Origin: Pacificoceanicola onchidii
GTDB taxonomy: Bacteria; Pseudomonadota; Alphaproteobacteria; Rhodobacterales; Rhodobacteraceae
Length of the DNA: 64,000 nt
Reading direction: 5' to 3'
Assembly: GCF_004804335.1 (NCBI RefSeq)
Contig: NZ_SRXY01000001.1
Coordinates: forward strand, 992,001 to 1,056,000
Positions 57,655 through 64,000 of this stretch are shown piece after piece. Position 1 is the first letter of the stretch, and the number at the start of each line of letters is the position of its first letter. The position numbers and the translations under genes are program-made. The notes below the pieces were generated by a model that saw only the letters and a program-made list of their open reading frames with translations, had not been told where the DNA came from and ran no database searches.

Positions 57655-58707
57655 TCACCGGATCCGCTTCGTGTCTGCCCCAAAGACCAGAAGGTCGTTG
57701 GGATCGAAATGGATCTGGATCTCGACGCCGCTGTGCGATCTGACGTCTCCGCTTGCGGAGACCTCAATTTCAGTGCCGTTCAGATCAAAGAAGTACTGCA
57801 GCGACGATCCCAGATCAAAATGCCGACTTTCCTTGCATTTGAGTGTGTGATGATGCTCCAGCTTGTCGAGGAAGATGTGTTCGGGCCGCAGGCCGATGCT
57901 GATATCGCCGTGCGCTTTCACCGGAATCGTCACAACCTGACCGTCTTCCAACACCGCCTGATGACCATCTGCGCGTGCGGAGATGAAGTTCATCGGAGGC
58001 GAGCCGATGAACCCGGCAACGAACATGTTGTTGGGATCACGATACAGCTCAAGCGGCGTGCCCACCTGTTCGATGCCCCCCTTGTTCACCACGGCAATCC
58101 GGTCGCCCATGGTCATGGCCTCGACCTGATCATGGGTCACGTAAACCGCCGTTGTTCTCAGTTTGCGTTGCAGGTTGCGGATTTCAGTCCGCATTTCCAC
58201 ACGCAACCGCGCATCAAGGTTTGACAGCGGCTCATCAAACAGAAAGGCCGTGGGTTCGCGCACCATCGCGCGGCCCATGGCAACTCGCTGACGCTGACCG
58301 CCCGACAATGCTTTGGGCCTGCGGGACAGATAGTCCGTTAATCCAAGCATATCGGCGGCCAATTTGATGCGGCGGTCGATTTCGCTCTTTTCGAACTTGT
58401 GGATCTTGAGGCTGAACGCCAGATTTTCTCTCACTGTTAAATGCGGATAGAGCGCGTAGTTCTGGAAGACCATCGCGATATTCCGCTCTTGCGGAGAGAG
58501 ATCGTTCACCGGTTGATCATTGGCCGCAATCACACCCCCCGAGATATCTTCCAGCCCGGCGATGGACCGCAGAAGCGTGGATTTCCCACATCCCGAAGGC
58601 CCGACCAGAACCATGAACTCACCTTCCTTGATGGAAAGCGAAACTTCGCGGAGTGCATGATATGATCCGTAGTATTTTTGTACGTTGATAATGTCGATTT
58701 TCGCCAT
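57655..58707 (-). CDS. Sugar ABC transporter ATP-binding protein (MalK/UgpC/SmoK type)
   Basis: This is a 350-aa CUT1-family ATPase. Walker A is [12 protein letters not shown], signature [16 protein letters not shown], Walker [18 protein letters not shown], switch histidine in [16 protein letters not shown]. The C-terminal TOBE regulatory domain (about 235-350) includes [12 protein letters not shown]. It energises the two permeases encoded just upstream. ATG 58707 ([14 protein letters not shown]) is the family-typical start. It lies 184 bases before rpoN on the same strand, so rpoN may be read through from this operon. Confidence 0.94.
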   Translation of the reverse strand: MAKIDIINVQKYYGSYHALREVSLSIKEGEFMVLVGPSGCGKSTLLRSIAGLEDISGGVIAANDQPVNDLSPQERNIAMVFQNYALYPHLTVRENLAFSLKIHKFEKSEIDRRIKLAADMLGLTDYLSRRPKALSGGQRQRVAMGRAMVREPTAFLFDEPLSNLDARLRVEMRTEIRNLQRKLRTTAVYVTHDQVEAMTMGDRIAVVNKGGIEQVGTPLELYRDPNNMFVAGFIGSPPMNFISARADGHQAVLEDGQVVTIPVKAHGDISIGLRPEHIFLDKLEHHHTLKCKESRHFDLGSSLQYFFDLNGTEIEVSASGDVRSHSGVEIQIHFDPNDLLVFGADTKRIR

Positions 58708-58730
58708 TTTCTCGTTCTCCGGGTATTGGC

Positions 58731-59651
58731 TTACTTGACGCCGCCTTGGGTCAAGCCACCGATCAGCCACTTCTGGCAAAACAGTGCGATGAAGTAGACC
58801 GGGATGATCCCAGCCGATGATGCGGCCGCCATCTGGCCGAAGTTGACACGGCGCTCGCCCTGGAAGAGCGAAATACCCACCGGAAGTGTCCGGCTGTCAG
58901 AGTCGAACGTCATGGCCTGCGCAAACAGCAACTCGTTGAACGACAGGATGAAACAGATCAGCCCTGTCGCGATCATGGCCGGATAGAGCAGCGGCAATGT
59001 CACCCGAAAGAAGGTTTTGAAGTAGCTGGCACCATCGAGCCATGCGGCCTCATCAAGAGCCTTGGGTACTTGCAAGACAAAGCTGCGCATGAGCCAGAAG
59101 GCGACCGGCACATTCATGAGCCCGTAGATCAGCACCATGCCGGCAATCGAATTCAGCAGTCCGAGTTTTTGCATCAGCACGAACATCGGGATCAGGGCAA
59201 TGATCGGCGGGGCCACATAGGATGCGAGGATCATATCGGGCAGGAACGACTTCCCGACTTCCAGCTTCAGCATAGCGTATGTTGCCATCACGGCCACGCC
59301 CAAGGTGACAAAGACACTGAACGCCGCCGCGAGGATCGAGTTGCGCATGAACGACCAAAGCGGCACTTGCGCAAACGCCCTTGGCCAGTTTTCCGCCTCA
59401 ACCGCGTTCGGGAAAAACGAGCCGTCCACCACGTCGACCGGCGATTTGAACGAGGTCGAGAACAGATAAGCGATGGGCAGCATGAAGAAGATGACGATCA
59501 CTGCCAGCGCGATCCAAACAAAAATCATCTTGCGCAAACGGCCTTCCTCGGCCTTTGGCTTCCATGTTCTGGAAAGGGTCAAGAGCTCAGGCTTGAACTG
59601 GAACGTCTCCCCATTCTGGGGCGAGTTGGGTTGTTGGATCGTCGTCCTCAT
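58731..59651 (-). CDS. Sugar ABC transporter permease 2 (MalG type)
   Basis: This 306-aa permease has six helices, an N-terminal cytoplasmic tail of about 40 residues and the EAA loop [22 protein letters not shown] (split around the conserved G). This is the MalG-like partner of CUT1 importers. It overlaps the upstream permease stop by four bases and precedes the ATPase by 23 bases, so the three form a tight operon behind a sigma-54 promoter. Confidence 0.94.
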   Translation of the reverse strand: MRTTIQQPNSPQNGETFQFKPELLTLSRTWKPKAEEGRLRKMIFVWIALAVIVIFFMLPIAYLFSTSFKSPVDVVDGSFFPNAVEAENWPRAFAQVPLWSFMRNSILAAAFSVFVTLGVAVMATYAMLKLEVGKSFLPDMILASYVAPPIIALIPMFVLMQKLGLLNSIAGMVLIYGLMNVPVAFWLMRSFVLQVPKALDEAAWLDGASYFKTFFRVTLPLLYPAMIATGLICFILSFNELLFAQAMTFDSDSRTLPVGISLFQGERRVNFGQMAAASSAGIIPVYFIALFCQKWLIGGLTQGGVK

Positions 59652-60532
59652 AGCCGCGCCTCCGCTTTGTTGTTCAGAAACACGATCGGCAGCGTGACCA
59701 GCGAAATAACGATGGCGAACAGAAGGGTTTGCGCCCCAGCCAGACCAAGGTCGAACTCCTGCAGCGCCGTGCGCCAGATCGTGTAGGTAGAGACATCGGT
59801 CTGCCCACCCGGGCCGCCTTGCGTCAGGACAAACACAAGATCAAAGGTCTTGAACGCCATGATCATTCGGATCAGCAGGATCGACAGCAGAGCAGGTGCC
59901 AGCATTGGAAGCGTCAGCTTGAAGAAAGTTGTGCGCGCGTGCGCACCATCGAGCGCCGCCGCCTCGAAAACATCTTCGGGCAGGGACTGCAGCGCAGCGT
60001 AGGACAGGATCACGATGAACGGCGTCCATTGCCATGTATCGGCAAGCATGATGGACGGAAAGGCAAACCGCTGATCCCCCAGGATCGAAATCGGCTGCTC
60101 GATCAACCCTGCCTGCGACAAGAGGCTGTTGATCCACCCGGTGGGGCTCAGGAGCAGCTTCCACGCAATCCCGACCATGACCGGCGGTGTCATCAGAGGC
60201 AGCAAAATCAAGGCGCGCAGAACGCGCCCGTTTTTGACGGACGTGTAGAGCAGATATGCGATCAGCAGCCCGAGAATGAGCTGAACAATTGATACGGTGA
60301 TTGCGAAAATGACTGTGGTCGCGATGCTGGATGTGAAGTTGGTACCTGTGAACATCCAATCGAAGTTGTCCCAGCCCACCCATTTCTGGAACGTGTTGGC
60401 CAAAGTGGACTTGCTGAAAGAAAGCCCGATCAGGTAGACAAAGGGATAAATGAAGAACGCGCCCAAACCGGCCAATACCGGAAGCAGCATCATCCAGCCT
60501 GCTGTTGATCTCTTGCGAATGAGTGGTCTCAT
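59648..60532 (-). CDS. Sugar ABC transporter permease 1 (MalF type)
   Basis: This is a 294-aa permease with six helices and the EAA loop EAAALDGAHARTTFFKLTLP. It is MalF-like but short, as in polyol and glycerol-phosphate importers. It is the first gene of the operon. The start is 168 bases downstream of a sigma-54 promoter match, so a long leader RNA is implied. The cognate solute-binding protein is probably the one truncated at the right window edge. Confidence 0.94.
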   Translation of the reverse strand: MRPLIRKRSTAGWMMLLPVLAGLGAFFIYPFVYLIGLSFSKSTLANTFQKWVGWDNFDWMFTGTNFTSSIATTVIFAITVSIVQLILGLLIAYLLYTSVKNGRVLRALILLPLMTPPVMVGIAWKLLLSPTGWINSLLSQAGLIEQPISILGDQRFAFPSIMLADTWQWTPFIVILSYAALQSLPEDVFEAAALDGAHARTTFFKLTLPMLAPALLSILLIRMIMAFKTFDLVFVLTQGGPGGQTDVSTYTIWRTALQEFDLGLAGAQTLLFAIVISLVTLPIVFLNNKAEARL

Positions 60533-60699
60533 CTTGTGCGCCTTCCCAGGTTTTCAAGCTCCAAGCTCCGGCCGCGCAACAGATGCGGCAAACTCGGCCG
60601 CTCACGGTTGTGCGCCATGGTCCCAAAGATCTGCATATCTTCCTCCCTCGGGCATTTTTCTCTCGCCCTGAGGCGATTCAGGGCTGCCAACACACTGGA

Positions 60700-60715
60700 A
60701 GCAGGAATCGTGCCA
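60700..60715 (-). promoter_or_regulatory. Sigma-54 (-24/-12) promoter upstream of the ABC transporter
   Basis: On the minus strand TGGCAC-G-ATTC-CTGCT matches the sigma-54 consensus with one change (C for the first T of TTGC). The invariant GG and GC are ten bases apart. It would drive the permease-permease-ATPase operon, and possibly rpoN beyond it. Confidence 0.8.
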
Positions 60716-61010
60716 AACTGAAGAAGCGTGCGATTTTTCTTCTAATGCCAATGAAGGTCCGGAGATTTTTATTTTTAAACAATTGCTTATCAGACGGACA
60801 GGGCAGCCCCCCTTATCTCTCCAGCCTTTTGCCTTGAGGGCGCCTATTCGCAAGTTCAGCAGGTGAGTAGCCGAAGAAATGACTAACGAGGGTCTGGAAA
60901 CAGGGAGGCCCCGTAGTAGCCAGAAGCTAACTCCCCATCGTTTCTTCTTCTAATCTGACGCAAACAAATCGTTGCTTTTTCCAGCAAACCCATTAGCCTC
61001 GAGCTTTATT

Positions 61011-61027
61011 CGTGATCACAGATCACG
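61011..61027. promoter_or_regulatory. Perfect palindrome CGTGATC-aca-GATCACG
   Basis: A 7-bp inverted repeat lies 46 bases before the activator start. It is a good candidate operator for the activator gene. No second copy was found near the sigma-54 promoters. Confidence 0.5.
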
Positions 61028-61072
61028 GAAAGGGACGTTGGAGGATGTCCCCAGAAGCAGGGGGAGAGAGAC

Positions 61073-62818
61073 ATGGGTTTGGACATGGTACGGGGCGCAG
61101 GCGGTTCGGAATCGCCAACGCCGAATTATATCAGAGCCTCTTGGATCCGTTGCGAGGAGGAGTACGGACTCTCTGCTGATCGCATTTCAAAACCGGATGT
61201 TCTGACACAACGAGAGTTGCGAGAGACGTCAGACCGTTTGGATGATCTGATTTTTGAAGCCAAATCAGAGCTTCAGAACATGTTCCTGCGGCTGAAGAAC
61301 CACGATTATTTGGTGACCTTGACGAACAGTGAGGGCATCACGCTTGAGAATTTCATTCCGCCCGGCCTTGAAGACGACGCCCGCGCGTTCTCTTTGTATA
61401 ACGGCTCAATCTGGGGGGAAGCCGCGCAGGGAACCAATGGTGTCGGCACAGCCATCAGCACAGGCGCGGCGGTCAGCGTTGTTGCCAAGGAGCATTTCTC
61501 CACGAACCTGACCGGCCTGGCCTGCACAGCGGCGCCGATTCTGGATTCGCAGCGGCGAATCGCGGCTGTTCTCAACGTCACAACCCCACGGGAAACCACG
61601 CGCCCGGAACAGGAAATCACCCTTCAGTTGGTCAAACAGGCGGCAAAGCGGATCGAAAACGTTTGGTTCACCAAGCGATTCAAAAAGTACTCCGTACTTC
61701 AGATCGCAAGCGTCAGTTCCTTCAGCGACATCGCCAACAGCGAGCTTCTGGCGCTGGACGATTCCGGACGGCTGATCGCTACCACGCTTCCGGATGAATC
61801 CCCACTAAGCCCTAAAAATCATACGAAAATTGCTTGCAAGAATTACCTGGAAAAAGTGCTGCGCATGACACCGGAGAACCTTTTCGATGCGATCACAAAC
61901 AGCAAACCGCTCGTGTTCGGCGACAAGGACGCAAAAAACCTCTACGTCCGATCGCACAATATTGGCGGCTTGACCCCCCAGACTCAAAACAACGTGAAAG
62001 CATCGCGGCGGCGCCCCGTAACCGCCAAAAAAGCAGACCTTGCGGAGCCCACCCTCTCAGACCTGATCGCAAAGAACTCGAAACTGCAAAGATCCGTGAA
62101 CATTGCGGAACGCGCGTTTGAAGGTGGCTTGTCCATTCTGCTGACTGGCGAGACCGGGACAGGCAAGGGCGCATTTGCCAAGGCCCTGCATTCGGAAAGC
62201 TCGCGCGCGAACAAACCATTTGTCCCGATCAACTGCGCGGCCATTCCCGAAGAACTGTTCGAAAGCATCCTGTTCGGATACCTGCCTGGGGCGTTCACGG
62301 GGGCTGCAAAAGAAGGCTCGCAAGGCAGCGTCCTAGACGCGAACGGCGGCACGCTTTTCCTCGACGAGGTTGGCGATATGCCATTGAATTCACAGGTGCG
62401 CCTGTTGCGGGTTCTGTCCGAGAAAGAAGTCACACCGCTGGGTTCAAGCGTACCCATCAGCGTGGATATCAATGTGGTTTCCGCGACACTTCACGACTTG
62501 AAAGAGAAAATGAGCGAAAAGAAGTTCAGAGGCGATCTCTACTACCGCATTGCCTCCGTGGGCATCGAAATTCCCGCTCTCAGGAATCGCGAAGACAAGG
62601 ACGATGTCATAGAGCGTCTGTGCACGGACATGTTCAAAGCCCATGGGAAAAGCGGCCAAATGTCCACTGTCGCGAGGAAGGCGCTGAAATCTTATGATTG
62701 GAGAGGCAACATTCGGGAGCTTGTGAGCGTTCTGAAGTATGCCGCTGTGCTGGACACGGACGATATAGTTGATCTGGATGATCTGCCGGATCAGTTCCAT
62801 CAGTTTGGATTGGCCTGA
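61073..62818 (+). CDS. AcoR-like sigma-54 activator lacking a DNA-binding domain
   Basis: This 581-aa enhancer-binding-type protein has an AcoR N-terminus (SWIRCEEEYGLSADRISKPD), a GAF domain (about residues 75-205, with GTNGVGTAISTGAAVSVVAKEHF in parts) and a second sensory segment to about 315. The AAA+ domain (about 330-560) contains Walker A GETGTGKGAF, the sigma-54-contacting GAFTGA loop, Walker B GGTLFLDEVGDM and FRGDLYYRI. It stops at DDLPDQFHQFGLA, where other family members continue into a Fis-type helix-turn-helix; only about 40 bases remain before a terminator, so no frameshifted domain is hidden. It may work from solution, together with the local sigma-54. Confidence 0.9.
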   Translation: MGLDMVRGAGGSESPTPNYIRASWIRCEEEYGLSADRISKPDVLTQRELRETSDRLDDLIFEAKSELQNMFLRLKNHDYLVTLTNSEGITLENFIPPGLEDDARAFSLYNGSIWGEAAQGTNGVGTAISTGAAVSVVAKEHFSTNLTGLACTAAPILDSQRRIAAVLNVTTPRETTRPEQEITLQLVKQAAKRIENVWFTKRFKKYSVLQIASVSSFSDIANSELLALDDSGRLIATTLPDESPLSPKNHTKIACKNYLEKVLRMTPENLFDAITNSKPLVFGDKDAKNLYVRSHNIGGLTPQTQNNVKASRRRPVTAKKADLAEPTLSDLIAKNSKLQRSVNIAERAFEGGLSILLTGETGTGKGAFAKALHSESSRANKPFVPINCAAIPEELFESILFGYLPGAFTGAAKEGSQGSVLDANGGTLFLDEVGDMPLNSQVRLLRVLSEKEVTPLGSSVPISVDINVVSATLHDLKEKMSEKKFRGDLYYRIASVGIEIPALRNREDKDDVIERLCTDMFKAHGKSGQMSTVARKALKSYDWRGNIRELVSVLKYAAVLDTDDIVDLDDLPDQFHQFGLA

Positions 62819-62855
62819 AAGCGAGAACCGTGCCGCGTCCTTGCCGCTTTACCGC

Positions 62856-62892
62856 GAAAAAGCGCCGCCAATGTCGGACACTGGCGGCGCTT
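62856..62892 (-). terminator. Rho-independent terminator after the secreted ABM gene
   Basis: AAGCGCCGCCA (62860-62870) and TGGCGGCGCTT (62882-62892) form an 11-bp stem, followed on the minus strand by TTTTT. It may also end the activator transcript. Confidence 0.8.
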
Positions 62893-62899
62893 GATGAGA

Positions 62900-63304
62900 T
62901 CAGTAGTTGACCAGAACCTGAATCCCGATCGGCTCGGTCAGGATGTCTTCGAGGATCGGCAGCAAACGCTGCACGTGGGGCGTTGCCACGTGATCATCGA
63001 AAGCCTGCTGGTCCTTGTACGCTTCGAAGTTTACGAAAAGCGTGGGCGTTTTGGGATCCTGGTAAGAGCGATAGTCAAGAATACCCGGCTCCATCCTACT
63101 GGCGGCTTCGTTGATTTTCATCTCCTCGGCAAAGCGTTCAACCTCGCCTTCCTTGACCTTGAAGGTCGCGACAACCGCATAGCCGGCAGTGTCAAGAACA
63201 GCGGTCGCTGCCTCCGAAAATGCAGCGCCAGCAGTGTCAGCCCAGCTTGCAACCGGAAACGTCACGGCAACTGCACATGCGGCAGCTTTCAAAAATTTGA
63301 GCAT
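62900..63304 (-). CDS. Secreted antibiotic biosynthesis monooxygenase (ABM) domain protein
   Basis: This 134-aa protein carries a signal peptide (MLKFLKAAACAVAVTFPVASWA) ahead of a single ABM-type alpha-beta barrel: YAVVATFKVKEGEVERFAEE, GILDYRSYQDPKTPTLFVNFE (in parts) and the helix after FEAYKDQQAFDDHVATPHV. Most ABM proteins are cytoplasmic quinol monooxygenases or sugar-mutarotase-like proteins, so export is unusual. It lies between the solute-binding protein and the activator, on the same strand as the transporter genes, and may act on the transported compound in the periplasm. Confidence 0.82.
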   Translation of the reverse strand: MLKFLKAAACAVAVTFPVASWADTAGAAFSEAATAVLDTAGYAVVATFKVKEGEVERFAEEMKINEAASRMEPGILDYRSYQDPKTPTLFVNFEAYKDQQAFDDHVATPHVQRLLPILEDILTEPIGIQVLVNY

Positions 63305-63462
63305 GTTTTGCCCTCTCGTGTGTTGGTTTGTTTTTATCGTTCCTCAAAACGCCCCGACCCCATTGGTTTGGGGAACACCACCTGTTGACAGGAGCAGACA
63401 ACGGCAGTTCGCTTTGCGATGAACGGCAAACGCCGCCCGATCAAAACCGAGCGGCGCACAGT

Positions 63463-64000
63463 TTAGCCGAGGATGCGATCCCAAGCGCGCTGAACACCTT
63501 TCATCGTGTCTTCAGGCGACTTGTTACCAGCCAACATCGAGGCCAGATCGCGGCTCAGAATCTCCAGAAGTTGCGGCGCGTCCGGCACGGTGGGCCAGGA
63601 CATGGCATTTTCCAGAGCAACCGAGACGATCGGCTGCGATTGCGCGTTTGCCGTGACATAGGCCTCACTGTTGACCGCGGACCGTCGGAACGGGTCGATC
63701 CCGGTGCCGTTTGTAGCGATCATTGTCTCAGCCATTTCGACGCCGGACGCCCATTTCAGGAATTCCCAAGCGAGTTCCTCCTTTTCGGTTTTGGAGGACA
63801 GGCACAGGCTCCAGCCTGCGTTCAGCGCCGCGCGGCTCTTGGATGCATCGCCATCAAGCGTCGGCAGAGGCAGCACCCCCCACTGATCCTTGATCTTGGA
63901 ATCCGCGTCCTGTTGCGCATTGATGCCGAGATCCATCCAGCCTTCAGTCATCGCAGCCTTGCCACTCAGGAACAGGGCCAGCCCTTCGGTGTACCCTACT
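63463..64000 (-). CDS. Sugar ABC transporter substrate-binding protein (N-terminal part outside the window)
   Basis: The last 178 codons of a family 1 extracellular solute-binding protein are visible; the gene runs off the right edge. ALFLSGKAAMTEGW is the conserved loop seen in UgpB/MalE-like proteins, followed by LGINAQQDADSKIKDQWGVL, GWSLCLSSKTEKEELAWEFL and a normal C-terminus (VQRAWDRILG). It probably delivers the ligand to the CUT1 permeases encoded at 58.7-60.5 kb. Between it and the ABM gene are 158 bases with a short GC-rich hairpin (63431-63456). Confidence 0.9.
   Translation of the reverse strand, partial: VGYTEGLALFLSGKAAMTEGWMDLGINAQQDADSKIKDQWGVLPLPTLDGDASKSRAALNAGWSLCLSSKTEKEELAWEFLKWASGVEMAETMIATNGTGIDPFRRSAVNSEAYVTANAQSQPIVSVALENAMSWPTVPDAPQLLEILSRDLASMLAGNKSPEDTMKGVQRAWDRILG

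Larger units (their letters stand above)
60533..61072. other. 540-base divergent control region between ABC operon and sigma-54 activator
   Basis: No protein gene is supported here. It contains the sigma-54 promoter for the transporter (60700-60715), a palindrome 46 bases before the activator gene (61011-61027) and an AT-rich stretch around 60765-60790. The distance leaves ample room for DNA looping by an enhancer-binding protein. Confidence 0.6.

Noticed and set aside
62819-62899. A frameshifted Fis helix-turn-helix after the sigma-54 activator
   Set aside because: Only about 40 bases separate the stop from a terminator hairpin, too few for a helix-turn-helix in any frame.
1-64000. tRNA, rRNA, CRISPR arrays or insertion-sequence transposases
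   Set aside because: None could be recognised: no regularly spaced repeats and no transposase motifs among the translated frames.

Overview
The window is about 62% GC with dense, short-spaced operons. It carries trademarks of the Roseobacter/Rhodobacteraceae branch of Alphaproteobacteria: a bhcRABCD cluster for the beta-hydroxyaspartate cycle, a GTTC-N7-GTTC type LexA box, alphaproteobacterial PAS_5 and DUF3137 proteins, TRAP and ABC uptake systems, and recurring intergenic elements of the CGGGATATTT and GTCCCGG...TCCGGGAC kinds. No tRNA, rRNA or CRISPR array was seen.

Layout. 1-12.5 kb: housekeeping genes (FKBP fragment, error-prone polymerase dnaE2 behind a LexA box, aminotransferase-sseA, smpB), an AT-rich insert holding a serine-protease pair, and small envelope proteins. 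12.7-19.8 kb: a nitrate/sulfonate/NMT1-type ABC transporter divergent from an unusual four-gene operon (AGE epimerase, CoA-transferase, citryl-CoA lyase-like protein, sulfotransferase). 19.7-21.7 kb: a MarR regulator and a multicopper oxidase sharing twin operators. 21.8-30.9 kb: an eight-gene minus-strand operon (N-formylglutamate amidohydrolase-like enzyme, TRAP transporter, a stray phage/eCIS tail-tube protein, glutamine-synthetase-like ligase, ALDH, Fe-ADH) with a divergent RpiR regulator. 31-48 kb: urate/ureide degradation wrapped around the beta-hydroxyaspartate cycle, plus an iodotyrosine-deiodinase homologue and creatinase. 48-51 kb: envelope genes and a debris zone with a broken Rhs toxin, its likely immunity gene and a secretin fragment. 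51-64 kb: an amidase, an MttB-like methyltransferase, a thioesterase, a gamma-carbonic anhydrase and an SDR, then a sigma-54 paralogue, a sugar-type ABC transporter, a sigma-54 activator without a DNA-binding domain, and a solute-binding protein running off the right edge.

Two themes link the genes. First, nitrogen-rich compounds (urate, ureides, creatine, possibly amino alcohols) are broken down to glyoxylate, glycine and urea, and the bhc genes can carry glyoxylate plus glycine to oxaloacetate. Second, the right end looks like a self-contained sigma-54 regulon: an rpoN paralogue, an AcoR-like activator, and two matches to the -24/-12 promoter, in front of the SDR gene and in front of the ABC transporter. 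Functions come from motifs and family knowledge; no database search was possible.
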